Shown: positions 35,836-44,046 of the stretch, piece after piece
Numbering within the stretch: position 1 is the first letter of the stretch
How the letters are laid out: each line of letters begins with the position of its first letter
Origin: a virus
Length of the DNA: 47,466 nucleotides
Direction: 5' to 3' (one strand)
Virus record (IMG/VR): IMGVR_UViG_3300023171_000020
Coordinates: 1-47,466 of that record
Position numbers and translations under genes: made by a program
Notes under the pieces: generated by a model
What the model was told of the DNA's origin: nothing
Database searches by the model: none
What the model saw: the letters and a program-made list of their open reading frames with translations, nothing else

Positions 35836-38800
35836 TTAGAAACTCACTTTTCTGATACTGCCTTCGAATGATACCACCCGTTTGCCGCCTTCGAACACTA
35901 CGCGGCGCTCCGGGGGCACTTTTGTTGCGTCGATGTCGCCGGGCGTTGGTACGACCGGGATCGCATCGGTGGTGAAACTAGCCGAGCGCACGATGGCCGA
36001 TTCGTTCGGTGTGGCCGCAGCATCGCGCTGCAGGTAGTGGGCGTAGTAGACTGTCGCCGCCGTCAACCCGGTGAACGCGAAACTCTTGGCGCCCGTGCTC
36101 GAAACCGCTTGGCTGATGCCGGCCTTTACCTGGGCGGCTGTTGCGCTGGCGCTGGTCGTCGCCAATGCATAGATCGTACCGGCGGCCTCGTTGGTCGTGA
36201 CGCTCCCTGTAGCCGTTGTCGGCCCTGTTGACGTGGCCGTGGCCGCGCTAAGCACCGGGGCGGTGGTGTCCGGCGCTGCAGCCGTCATGAAAGCGCTGGT
36301 GTTAGCCACCGCGGACTCGTTCGGTGTAGCCGCGCCATCGGCATGCAGGAAGTGGAGATAGTATTGCGTGCTGGCGGCCAGCCCCGTCAAGCTCACCGAC
36401 TGCGAGCCTGTGGCGGCGACCGCCTTGCTGCTGCCGGCCTTGACCTGGGCCGCTGTTGCTGTGGCGCTGGTGTTGGCCAAGTAATACAGGGTACCGCCCG
36501 CTTCGTCCGTGGTGACGCTGCCGCTGGCGGTAGTGCTGCCGGTGGCCGTACCCGTCGGCGAGGTCAGCGTTGGCGCCAGGGTGTCGGCCGGGGGTGCGCC
36601 CTCCGTCGTCGCCAGCGTTGACTCCATCACTAGCGGAAGTGGAACGGTGGCATTGTCATAAATCGGCGCCGCCGTCGAAGGCGCGCCGCCGGACAAAAAT
36701 TTTGCCACGACCGGTGCGACCAAGGCGCGGTCGAAAGTAATCTTCGGGTGCGTGGCGTCTTGCCGAGTGACGGAAACCACGCCGGGTGTCCCGCTCGCGT
36801 CCGTAACGGTAAATCCGACCGCACCCGTGGTCGGCGTGAAATCGCTGGCGCCCGGCTGACGATACTCGAGGGCCGCTGTCACCGTGTTACCAAGGAACGT
36901 AAACGCGGTGATGCGCGGGCCGCGGCGGTAAGTGCCGTTTTTGATGGCCTCGTTCCACACGTACTGCATGCGCGCCATTTGCGCTTGAAAGCTAGTCCCC
37001 AACAAATGCACTCCGTCGACACCAACGGTAAAATCAAGTGAACTTACGTGAAATACGTTTGCGTCGTATCCAAACAAATTTTCTGCGGATCTAACCCAAT
37101 CCGACATAGGGTCTTGACCTGCTGCGTTGCCTTGACTACCAGGACGGCTGTTCATTCCCGACCACAAAATCGGTAAATTTGGATTGCTGCATACCGAACG
37201 TAAATTCGTTGCAATAGTGCGCAACTTGCCAAGGTGTTGAGCTACAGATGTAACGAGATACGTGTTGCTCGCATCATTCGACCCACTTGACCCATGCACC
37301 CCCTCAAGTCGGTTTTCAACCAGTGCCATTGCAGTTAGCACCGAAAGCCATAATGAACTGCTCGTATTAGCTAAATCTACAACCCCGCTGCCACCCAGGC
37401 CGGCGTTAATCATTCCGACACAGCAGCCGAACTGTTGTGCGTAATATATCGCCGTTTGACTGGCAATCCCATTCGCATCGAAATTTCGGAATCCGGCATT
37501 CGGATCGGCGTAGCTCGTCGTCGCCGTATTTGGCGTGAATGAACCGCCCGAGCCAGACCCAAACCAAGTAGCCGCGGACGACGAGCCAATGCACAAAATC
37601 CAAAGGCCCACGCCAAAACGGTTCGTGGACACCACGGACGTGGAGAGAACCGCACCCCCGCTGTCCTTCGCGCGCACGGCGACACGGTATTTCTCCAAAT
37701 GCTGTGGAATCGACGGGGTTGCCGTCCATGTGCCGCCAGCGGCAATCGTTGCACTAGCGGAAGTCCATGCCTGTCGTACCGTAGTTCCGTCTACGGCGTA
37801 CAATTGGTATTCGATGGCCGTCGGTTGCGTGCCGCTGTAGGTGCCGCTCAATGCCACTGAGGCCGAAGTACCCACACGGGAATAGATCTTTTCGGCCACC
37901 AGCTCAGCCACAGTGACCGCATTCGCTGCTGCCGAAACCGCAACCGCTGCGCTATCCTGAGTTACTGGACCACCCTGATTATTCGTGGCGATTTGTCGCA
38001 CGCGAAGCGACTTACCGACATCCCCAGCTACGGGGATATACGTTGTAGCCGTAGCCCCACTAATTGCCACGCCATCGAGAAGCCATTGTTGCGTGATATC
38101 AGGGGTCGGTGATCCAGTCACCGTGCCGCGCGTATAAGCGACGCTGGTGCCGACTTGGACCGTTCCGGTGATAACTGGCGCCGAAGTAAAGACGGGGGCC
38201 GATGTGGAAGGCACGTAGCCGAATCCCATTGAACTGCCGTTAGCGAGAGTTCCGGTCTTGGCAAACGGTACGCCAAGCATCCCTCTGTCCACGAAATCAT
38301 TTGTATCGTTAAGTCTGCAATACCATGATGGTGTATAGCCAAGTTCGGTAATTTCCATACCGTAGGCTAGCTTGGCGAGTTCCAAGTCAGTTAATCCACC
38401 TGGCATCATGAAGAACCGAGCGGCAGATCCATCAAACGAACGAGCAACTTCGAAAGTGGCGCGGGTCCCGAATGTCATTGGCCGAGGACCGTCAACAGCT
38501 ACCGATACGGTCGATGGGCTAGTACCCACCAATACCGCAGCGCCAGTAGTGGGCATCGTCGTCAGCACCGGGCACAATTTTAAGTTAACTGTTGTGCCGG
38601 AACGATACCAGATTGCGTAATACGCAGTGCCAGCTGTAAGCACGGGGCTTATGCAGTGCGGCGAACCTTCACCATTATTGTAAGCTTGAAGTCTCGCCAC
38701 TCCCGACGCGTCGATATTCAAGTAGAAATTGGTGCTGCCAGCCTCGCCGTAATTACCAGTTGAGAAAATATATTGGGTAGTACTGACGGTTAAAGCTCCG

Positions 38801-38910
38801 TCAAGAATGAACGCGCACCCGATTACCCAATCAGAATTTGGAAGTGTCAAATTGGCGGCATCTGGCGCAGAGATATACGCCAGTGCTGATCGGATAAATT
38901 TGACGGTCAT
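35836..38910 (-). CDS. Multi-domain surface protein with SGNH-hydrolase-like domain
   Basis: Encodes 1024 residues in a row of modules. Residues 1-200 look like a LamG/concanavalin-type sugar-binding domain. About 225-310 is Ig-like (QWLLDGVAISGATATTYIPVAGDVGKSLRV). About 435-650 is SGNH-hydrolase-like: CIGSSSAATW near 442 gives the possible Ser nucleophile, INAGLGGSG the Gly block, GSSGSNDASN the N block, and GVDGVHLLG the Asp-x-x-His pair. About 775-980 holds two FN3-like repeats. The last ~25 (PPERRVVFEGGKRVVSFEGS...) may be an attachment tail. It lies between capsid and connector genes, so it may decorate the head. Esterase action, for example deacetylating host sugars, is inferred. Confidence 0.78.
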   Translation of the reverse strand: MTVKFIRSALAYISAPDAANLTLPNSDWVIGCAFILDGALTVSTTQYIFSTGNYGEAGSTNFYLNIDASGVARLQAYNNGEGSPHCISPVLTAGTAYYAIWYRSGTTVNLKLCPVLTTMPTTGAAVLVGTSPSTVSVAVDGPRPMTFGTRATFEVARSFDGSAARFFMMPGGLTDLELAKLAYGMEITELGYTPSWYCRLNDTNDFVDRGMLGVPFAKTGTLANGSSMGFGYVPSTSAPVFTSAPVITGTVQVGTSVAYTRGTVTGSPTPDITQQWLLDGVAISGATATTYIPVAGDVGKSLRVRQIATNNQGGPVTQDSAAVAVSAAANAVTVAELVAEKIYSRVGTSASVALSGTYSGTQPTAIEYQLYAVDGTTVRQAWTSASATIAAGGTWTATPSIPQHLEKYRVAVRAKDSGGAVLSTSVVSTNRFGVGLWILCIGSSSAATWFGSGSGGSFTPNTATTSYADPNAGFRNFDANGIASQTAIYYAQQFGCCVGMINAGLGGSGVVDLANTSSSLWLSVLTAMALVENRLEGVHGSSGSNDASNTYLVTSVAQHLGKLRTIATNLRSVCSNPNLPILWSGMNSRPGSQGNAAGQDPMSDWVRSAENLFGYDANVFHVSSLDFTVGVDGVHLLGTSFQAQMARMQYVWNEAIKNGTYRRGPRITAFTFLGNTVTAALEYRQPGASDFTPTTGAVGFTVTDASGTPGVVSVTRQDATHPKITFDRALVAPVVAKFLSGGAPSTAAPIYDNATVPLPLVMESTLATTEGAPPADTLAPTLTSPTGTATGSTTASGSVTTDEAGGTLYYLANTSATATAAQVKAGSSKAVAATGSQSVSLTGLAASTQYYLHFLHADGAATPNESAVANTSAFMTAAAPDTTAPVLSAATATSTGPTTATGSVTTNEAAGTIYALATTSASATAAQVKAGISQAVSSTGAKSFAFTGLTAATVYYAHYLQRDAAATPNESAIVRSASFTTDAIPVVPTPGDIDATKVPPERRVVFEGGKRVVSFEGSIRKVSF
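35950..36590 (-). repeat. Two tandem FN3-like protein repeats
   Basis: Within the 1024-residue protein two stretches of about 105 residues each are alike: both begin LxPxLxxxTxTxTGxTTAxGSVTTxEAxGT, share TSAxATAAQVKAG and TGLxAxTxYYxHxL, and end AATPNESA. Sequence identity is high at protein level, less at DNA level. This suggests an older duplication that could lengthen the stalk. Confidence 0.75.
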
Positions 38911-38920
38911 GTTGTGGCCT

Positions 38921-41191
38921 TTATTGGGCGGTAATCAGGAAGGCATCAAGAGGCTTGCTGCCTGCATTCGCGACGACAAGAAGATAAACGGCACCTGGGG
39001 TGAGCAAAGCGTCGCTAACGGTAAACGCGCCCCTGGCGGTGGCCGCCACGCCGACAAAGGTCTTGACCGGCGTCAACTTCACAGTGTCGATAACGACCAC
39101 CATCAGCGGGTTCTGTTTCACCAGTTTAACATTACTGCCGGCAGTAATCTTACCCAATTTTACCGGCGCTGGCGGCACGACCACAGGCGGTGCCGCCGTC
39201 TCGCGCGGCACAATCGCGAACTGCGGGCCGTTGCTGTAGTCCGGCTTGACGGTGCGCGCCTGGAAGATGGCCCACGCGTCTTTGGCTTTCGGGATACCGG
39301 CGTCGACGGCGTAGGCCAGGGCCGGCTGCATGTTCGACGGGTAGCCAGCCACGCTGCTCGAGTAGCCCGTCATCTCGCCGACCTTGACGCTCAGCAATGC
39401 GGCCATTTCGGGGCTGTTGCATTTCAAGGCGTTGAACGTCGCATCGTGGCTGGCCTTGAACGCTTCGCCGAAAGTTGAGTACACGGCGCCGGCGGCGCTC
39501 GGCTTGACGATCAGCGCGTACAGGGCGCCGTCGATCCAGCAGGTGCCAGGATCGGTCATGCGCAGCACAGGCGACTTGGCTTTCCACGCCAGCAACGGCG
39601 CAGCCTTCGTGAAGCCCAGGTCAACCGCGTGACCCACAGCGGCCGTGAAGAAATCGTCCTGCCACGGCGCGATGCCGGTGCTGTTCTGGTAGGACAGCGC
39701 GTAACCGTTGACCAGCACGCCCAGGTTGTTGCTCGTCGCTGGCGTGTTGACGTAGGTGTCGTTGTACCAGGCGAGGTTCGTGTCGAGGATCGTGGTGAAC
39801 TGAGCCTTGAATTTGTCCCCATCTGGCGTGATATAGGCCGCCTCCGCCAGTGTACGCAGGGTCCACGCTTGAGCGCGTACCTGGCCGGGCGAGATCAGGC
39901 CCTTCTCCCACAACCGATACCCGGGATTATCCTGGAAGGCGTTCCACATCGTCCAGAATTGCAGCTCCTCCAAATAGTAATAGTCGCCGGTGACGAGGTA
40001 TGGAAGATATACAAAGCTGGCCTGATGCGAAGTGTCAACTGTGTACGGTGTGTCACAGGCAGCCGCGCATACGGGAAAAGCGTCGTATTTCTTCGTCGCT
40101 GCGTTGTATGTGTCCGTCGAGCGCCCCAGCAGCGTCATGGCGGGATAATCGGCAAGACTGATTGGTTTGTCCGTGCTGCGATCGCGGTAGTGCGTCGCCC
40201 AGCTGCCGGCCAGGTCGCCCGTGCCCATCGTCGCGGCGCGGGCGCGGCTGTCCATGCTCAGGAGGTAGGCGACAGACCACATCGGCAAGAGACCAATATC
40301 GTCCCGCCCACCGGTGGTTGGCATGTACGCCACCGCCATGCCGACGCCCATTGGCTCGGTGCGGGCGCCGGTGAACGTGTTGGCGATCGCTGCCAGCGGC
40401 GCTTCCGCCATCTTGATCGACTGGTCGTAGTTCGGGACGGCCTTCGAAGCGATCAGGTATGCGGCATTCGGCTGCACGACGACCGAGGCCGAACCGTCCG
40501 CCCAGAACAACTTTCGCCAGCGAGCGTGCATCAGGTGCGTGAGCGCGGGCTTGCTGTACACCGATTTGCCGCCGATGCTGATATCTGCGTCGTAGGTAAA
40601 GTTCTGCGGCCCAGGCTCGTACGCCCAGGCGTTTTCGACCGTGACATCGACGCGCGTTTTCTTCGACGCTGTGTAGTAGCGGATCGCAAAGCGGGCTGTC
40701 AGGTGCGGGTGCGCTACGCCGGCCGCGGTGGTCAGCGGTGCGGAGCTTTGCCACTCGTTGACGATGGGGCCTTGCAACCATGTAGCCTTGCCCGCGGTGC
40801 TGCTAGTGGCGCTGTACTTTACACCCGCAATAGTTGCTGATACCTCTACAGCAGGGGCGTTAGCTCCGGGCATATCGTCGCTAGCTCCGGGTGTAACTCC
40901 ACTAGCTCCGGGTGTAGTGGCAAGCTGCATCGTGCCAGCCTTTGGCACCTGCGCGCTGATGACCGCGTGGCGCACGCTGCCGTCGGCATGCGTGGCCTTG
41001 ACGTCGACCTGCAGCGGCACGGTGGTGCCGTCGAGTTTGCCGACCAGGACGTCAGATTTCTTCATGTCGCCGGCGGCGAATACCTGGCCGAAGGTGACAG
41101 GGCCAGCGCCGGACACGCGCACGTCGGTGATTGTGGAGGCTTGGCTGGCGCTGGATAACAGGAGAAGCGCGGCGAGTAAGAATCGGGTCAT
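38921..41191 (-). CDS. Large secreted protein, possible polysaccharide-active enzyme
   Basis: Encodes 756 residues with a clear signal peptide (MTRFLLAALLLLSSASQAS). The first ~250 residues look like beta domains (FGQVFAAGDMKKSDVLVG, DVTVENAWAYEPGPQNFTYDADISIGG). The middle (ASFVYLPYLVTGDYYYLEELQFWTMWNAF; GQVRAQAWTLRTLAEAAYITPDGDKFKAQF; NNLGVLVNGYALSYQN) has the helical-hairpin pattern of alpha/alpha toroid glycan-active enzymes. The C-terminus is a small beta domain. A Sec signal in a head-gene cluster is odd, because virion proteins normally fold in the cytoplasm. It may be exported before lysis. I do not recognise a named family; enzyme activity is inferred. Confidence 0.72.
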   Translation of the reverse strand: MTRFLLAALLLLSSASQASTITDVRVSGAGPVTFGQVFAAGDMKKSDVLVGKLDGTTVPLQVDVKATHADGSVRHAVISAQVPKAGTMQLATTPGASGVTPGASDDMPGANAPAVEVSATIAGVKYSATSSTAGKATWLQGPIVNEWQSSAPLTTAAGVAHPHLTARFAIRYYTASKKTRVDVTVENAWAYEPGPQNFTYDADISIGGKSVYSKPALTHLMHARWRKLFWADGSASVVVQPNAAYLIASKAVPNYDQSIKMAEAPLAAIANTFTGARTEPMGVGMAVAYMPTTGGRDDIGLLPMWSVAYLLSMDSRARAATMGTGDLAGSWATHYRDRSTDKPISLADYPAMTLLGRSTDTYNAATKKYDAFPVCAAACDTPYTVDTSHQASFVYLPYLVTGDYYYLEELQFWTMWNAFQDNPGYRLWEKGLISPGQVRAQAWTLRTLAEAAYITPDGDKFKAQFTTILDTNLAWYNDTYVNTPATSNNLGVLVNGYALSYQNSTGIAPWQDDFFTAAVGHAVDLGFTKAAPLLAWKAKSPVLRMTDPGTCWIDGALYALIVKPSAAGAVYSTFGEAFKASHDATFNALKCNSPEMAALLSVKVGEMTGYSSSVAGYPSNMQPALAYAVDAGIPKAKDAWAIFQARTVKPDYSNGPQFAIVPRETAAPPVVVPPAPVKLGKITAGSNVKLVKQNPLMVVVIDTVKLTPVKTFVGVAATARGAFTVSDALLTPGAVYLLVVANAGSKPLDAFLITAQ
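40861..40923 (-). repeat. Three 21-base repeats in the secreted protein gene
   Basis: TAGCTCCGGG recurs at 40861, 40882 and 40903, a 21-base period. In protein it gives PGASGVT, PGASDDM and PGANAPA in a row, a short Pro/Gly/Ala linker after the first beta domain. It is likely a slippage-grown linker. Confidence 0.7.
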
Positions 41192-41208
41192 GGGAGGGCC
41201 TTGAGGTT

Positions 41209-41514
41209 TTACTTCTTCGGTGCTTTGTTGGTAGACGCCGGAGCCATTTTATTTGACATCACCGGGGCCATCTTGCTGTCGCCGAGCAATTCGTCCGGGT
41301 CATCGACCACGACATCGCCCGGCTGCTTTTTCTGCAAAGGCAGCTCGCCCAAGATACCTTCGGACTCATCCTTCGAATCCAGCGAAACGAAGCCGACTTT
41401 CGCCAGTTCTTTGGCTTCGCCAGCGCTCATCGTGTAGGTCTTGCCCTGCTTCATGTCGAGATTGCCGTGCGATACGGTCTGCAAGGCAATTACGTTGATT
41501 TTTGCGGTGGTCAT
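41209..41514 (-). CDS. Small head-region protein
   Basis: Encodes 101 residues. The first half (INVIALQTVSHGNLDMKQGKTYTMSAGEAKELAKVGFVSL) resembles the short ribbon domain found in phage proteins next to the capsid gene; the second half is acidic, then ends in Lys-rich PASTNKAPKK. It may be a head assembly or decoration factor; the role is unknown. It lies between the broken HNH gene and the secreted protein. Confidence 0.72.
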   Translation of the reverse strand: MTTAKINVIALQTVSHGNLDMKQGKTYTMSAGEAKELAKVGFVSLDSKDESEGILGELPLQKKQPGDVVVDDPDELLGDSKMAPVMSNKMAPASTNKAPKK

Positions 41515-41516
41515 GG

Positions 41517-41981
41517 TTACTCCGTAGGTAAGCTGTTGCCTTTAGACAAATTATCAAAGGCGGTTATGATTCTCAAATTATGGGCCACATGCAGACCGCA
41601 CACCAAATCATTTTTGAGCGGGTAATAATGGTCTACGTGGTGCAGCACTCCGGTTTCTTTACTCACCCTTGCGCACTCGTCGTAAATCGCTTTGATCGCT
41701 GCTTCGTCGGCCCAATCCGGCATCGCGTTTCGCTTTAACTGCTGGCGCTTCTTGTAGTGCGCGGCGTACATTCCCGGATTCTGCAATCTATTATTACGGC
41801 TAGTTTCTGCGCGCCTTTCCGGATTGCGCTTTACGTATTCTTTAGATATCTCACGCCGTTTTTCCGCGTTATCGGCGGCCCACGCTACCGCTTTTGTTTT
41901 GTACCTATCCTTGTTTTCAAGGTAATTTATTTTATTCTTTGCCGCATATTCCGCTTTATTGGCCGCGTACCTCACCCGCAT
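41517..41981 (-). CDS. HNH endonuclease, C-terminal open part
   Basis: Encodes 154 residues from an internal ATG right at the A7 tract. It has Asn/Lys/Tyr-rich helices (YAANKAEYAAKNKINYLENKDRYK) and then the nuclease core GVLHHVDHYYPLKNDLVCGLHVAHNLRIITAFDNLSKGN, with His-His-x-Asp-His and the closing Asn. If translated alone it lacks the N-terminal zinc module. It is probably one gene with the upstream 52 codons (see the frameshift entry). It sits just downstream of the capsid gene terminator, a typical homing position beside a conserved gene. Confidence 0.7.
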   Translation of the reverse strand: MRVRYAANKAEYAAKNKINYLENKDRYKTKAVAWAADNAEKRREISKEYVKRNPERRAETSRNNRLQNPGMYAAHYKKRQQLKRNAMPDWADEAAIKAIYDECARVSKETGVLHHVDHYYPLKNDLVCGLHVAHNLRIITAFDNLSKGNSLPTE

Positions 41982-42114
41982 TTTTTTCTTTACTGCATTC
42001 TCTACAATGCGGATGCCGACCGTCTTTTCTATTTTTATCCTTAAAGAAATTCTCTGTATTCTTTTCGGTTTTGCACCAGCTGCACGTCTTCGTGCTAATA
42101 TCCCGCTCAGTCAT
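41517..42114 (-). pseudogene. HNH homing endonuclease gene split by a frameshift at an A7 tract
   Basis: Starting at ATG 42114 (behind GGAG), the first frame gives a zinc module (TKTCSWCKTEKNTENFFKDK, then RHPHCRECSKEK) and hits a stop at 41956 after 52 codons. The HNH part is in another frame, open from 41981 to 41517. Taking one A out of the A7 run (T7 on the plus strand, 41981-41987) joins both into one chain of about 198 residues, CRECSKEKMRVRYAANKAEY, as expected for this family. It may be a pseudogene, a sequencing slip in the run, or a gene expressed through slippage. Its DNA is AT-richer than the neighbouring head genes. Confidence 0.75.
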
Positions 42115-42142
42115 GACTGAACTCCTCTTCAATTGTGATTAG

Positions 42143-42177
42143 AAAACCCCGGCGCCGCGTCAACGGTCCGGGGTTTT
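42143..42177 (-). terminator. Terminator after the major capsid gene
   Basis: AAAACCCCGG pairs with CCGGGGTTTT across a 15-base loop. On the minus strand the stem is followed by TTTTCTAAT, so it works for leftward transcripts. It lies 8 bases beyond the capsid stop. It probably keeps capsid messenger levels high relative to genes further on. Confidence 0.82.
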
Positions 42178-42184
42178 TGCGTTG

Positions 42185-43348
42185 TTACGCAATGACCAGC
42201 GAACCTTTGACGAACGCTTCGGTACGATAGACGGCCAAGGCGAGGCGTTCTTCGATCAAAAGTGTTACCAAATTGTTAACAAAGTCATCTTCGTTCTCCG
42301 TGGCAATAACCACGTTGGCATCTTCGCGGTCGAAGATCTGCGCGCCCATACCGAATGCACCGACCAGGAATTGACCGACCGTCATTGCTTGGGTGGCAAC
42401 GACCGGGCGATTCCACAGTGTCGGCGACAGCGTGCCTTGCGGATTGCCGATCAGGTAACGACCCTGAGTATCCTTCTCCAGTTCGATGTTCGTCCAATCA
42501 ATCGGATTGAGCACCATGCCGTCGGCTGGGTATTCCGCCAGTTCCGACTGCAGCAGTGCAATGCGCAGCCGATCAATCGAAGTGGTCGCCACGCGGGCGC
42601 CTGCCGGGGCCGCAAATGCGGTTGCCTGGGTGTAGATACCGTTCAGGTTGTTACCCACGCCCGAGCCCATCAGCAGCTGCGCTTCTTCGCGGAAGGCCAG
42701 CATGTAGCGCAGCCGGAAGTCAATCAGCGAACGCAGTTGCGGCAGATCCGACAGCACCTCGGTCGACGCCTTGATGAACGTCGCGATTTTCTTCACCGTT
42801 TCAGTCACCGAGATCGCGGTGATGGACGATTCCGGCTTACGCGTGCCCTCGGCAACCGGCGCCGCGTTGTTGGCGAACCCCGATTCTTTCGAGTAGGTGA
42901 TGACACCGCTCGACGTCTGGCCAGGCATGATCAGATCGCGAATGGTCATACGACGATTCGGCAGCATCATGATGCCTTCGCGACGATCCGGAGCAATGGC
43001 CTGGCCGACGCTGCCGGCGGCCGTGGTGATGGCCTTGATCTGCACGCTGGCGTTCGCCTTGCGGCCGCTGGCGATGGCTTCCTGAGCCGCCTTGACGGCG
43101 GGGCTGTTGACGACGATCTGGCCGACCGACAACGAATCTTCCTGGCTGCCCGCGCCAGCAGCTTGTTTCTGCTGCACTTCGCGCAGCGCGGCCGTCAAAT
43201 CGCCCTGGGCCAGCAGCAGATTGTCGATACGTTCCTTCTGTTCAGCAGTCAGCGCTGTGGCCTTCTGCAACAGCTCAACGCTCTGTTCCTTGATCTGTGC
43301 ACTGATGCCGCCCAGTGCTGTTTCGATTGCTTTGGTATCCATGTCCAT
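42185..43348 (-). CDS. Major capsid protein, HK97 family
   Basis: Encodes 387 residues, close to HK97 gp5. The first ~100 form a helical delta/scaffold domain (AIETALGGISAQIKEQSVELLQKATALTAEQKERIDNLL), expected to be cut off by the protease. The capsid fold follows: NRRMTIRDLIMPGQTSSGVITYSKESG, AAPVAEGTRKPESSITAISVTETVKKIATFIKASTEVLSDLPQLRSLIDFRL, LMGSGVGNNLNGI and DGMVLNPIDWTNIELEKDTQGRYL. It follows the protease and portal genes in the usual order. A strong terminator follows the gene. Confidence 0.95.
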   Translation of the reverse strand: MDMDTKAIETALGGISAQIKEQSVELLQKATALTAEQKERIDNLLLAQGDLTAALREVQQKQAAGAGSQEDSLSVGQIVVNSPAVKAAQEAIASGRKANASVQIKAITTAAGSVGQAIAPDRREGIMMLPNRRMTIRDLIMPGQTSSGVITYSKESGFANNAAPVAEGTRKPESSITAISVTETVKKIATFIKASTEVLSDLPQLRSLIDFRLRYMLAFREEAQLLMGSGVGNNLNGIYTQATAFAAPAGARVATTSIDRLRIALLQSELAEYPADGMVLNPIDWTNIELEKDTQGRYLIGNPQGTLSPTLWNRPVVATQAMTVGQFLVGAFGMGAQIFDREDANVVIATENEDDFVNNLVTLLIEERLALAVYRTEAFVKGSLVIA

Positions 43349-43353
43349 GGCGT

Positions 43354-44046
43354 TTATCCTTGAGGGGTGAGTTTAAAATTCGACAGCAGTTGCAATACGC
43401 CTTTGGTGCTGTCGGGCTCACCCCGATGCAGCTTCGACAAGCCGTGCACGGCGATGGCCGCGGCTTGTGACTTTGAGAATCCAGCCTCGCGCAGGAAGTC
43501 CTCGAAATTCTTAACAGATGGCAGTTGGCCGGCATCGAGCATGTGACGCAATGCGTGCTTGACGTTTTCCACCTGGGCTTCTTCATTGGCCGGGAAGGTC
43601 ACGACGCTGATTTCGCGCAGGTCCAGCTCGGTTAAGGTGCGAATGCTAGTCTTCTCGTCGTAGGAGTCAGCGCGCACGTAGTAGCCAATCGACAGGCCTT
43701 TGACCACGCGCGCTTTCATGAGCGCGTAAGCTTCTCGCGCCAACGCTACGTCGTCTTTGAGCAGGAACCCGTCCACCTTCAGACCGCGCTCATCTTCCAG
43801 CAGGGCGGTGTATCCCCCAATAGGCTGGCCCGCGTTGTGCTGCCACAGCACCGGGAGCGGATCGCCAGAATCCTTGATCAGGGCCAGGCTGCTCTTGAAC
43901 GCGCCAGGGGCCACGATTTCCTTGTAAGAATCAACATTACCGAACACGGAGCCGTAACCCGAAAACGTCCCGTTGTCGTTCACGACATCGGCCTTGAAGG
44001 CGACTTGCTTGTGCAGCAGGGCGCCGGTATCTTTACGGTTCATCAT
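43354..44046 (-). CDS. Prohead maturation protease, HK97 family (U35)
   Basis: Encodes 230 residues. FSGYGSVFGNVDSYKEIVAPGAFKSSLA is the family opening, VLWQHNAGQPIGGY holds the catalytic His and KGLSIGYYVR the catalytic Ser; LREISVVTFPANEEAQV completes the core. It trims capsid delta domains and then itself. It overlaps the portal stop by 14 bases. Confidence 0.93.
   Translation of the reverse strand: MMNRKDTGALLHKQVAFKADVVNDNGTFSGYGSVFGNVDSYKEIVAPGAFKSSLALIKDSGDPLPVLWQHNAGQPIGGYTALLEDERGLKVDGFLLKDDVALAREAYALMKARVVKGLSIGYYVRADSYDEKTSIRTLTELDLREISVVTFPANEEAQVENVKHALRHMLDAGQLPSVKNFEDFLREAGFSKSQAAAIAVHGLSKLHRGEPDSTKGVLQLLSNFKLTPQG

Noticed and set aside
39629-40840. A 403-codon open frame opposite the secreted protein gene
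   Set aside because: No start signal and no domain; the minus-strand protein has a clear signal peptide and coherent sequence.
42182-43363. A 393-codon open frame on the plus strand opposite the capsid gene
   Set aside because: Mirror frame of the HK97-type capsid gene; composition typical of antisense translation.
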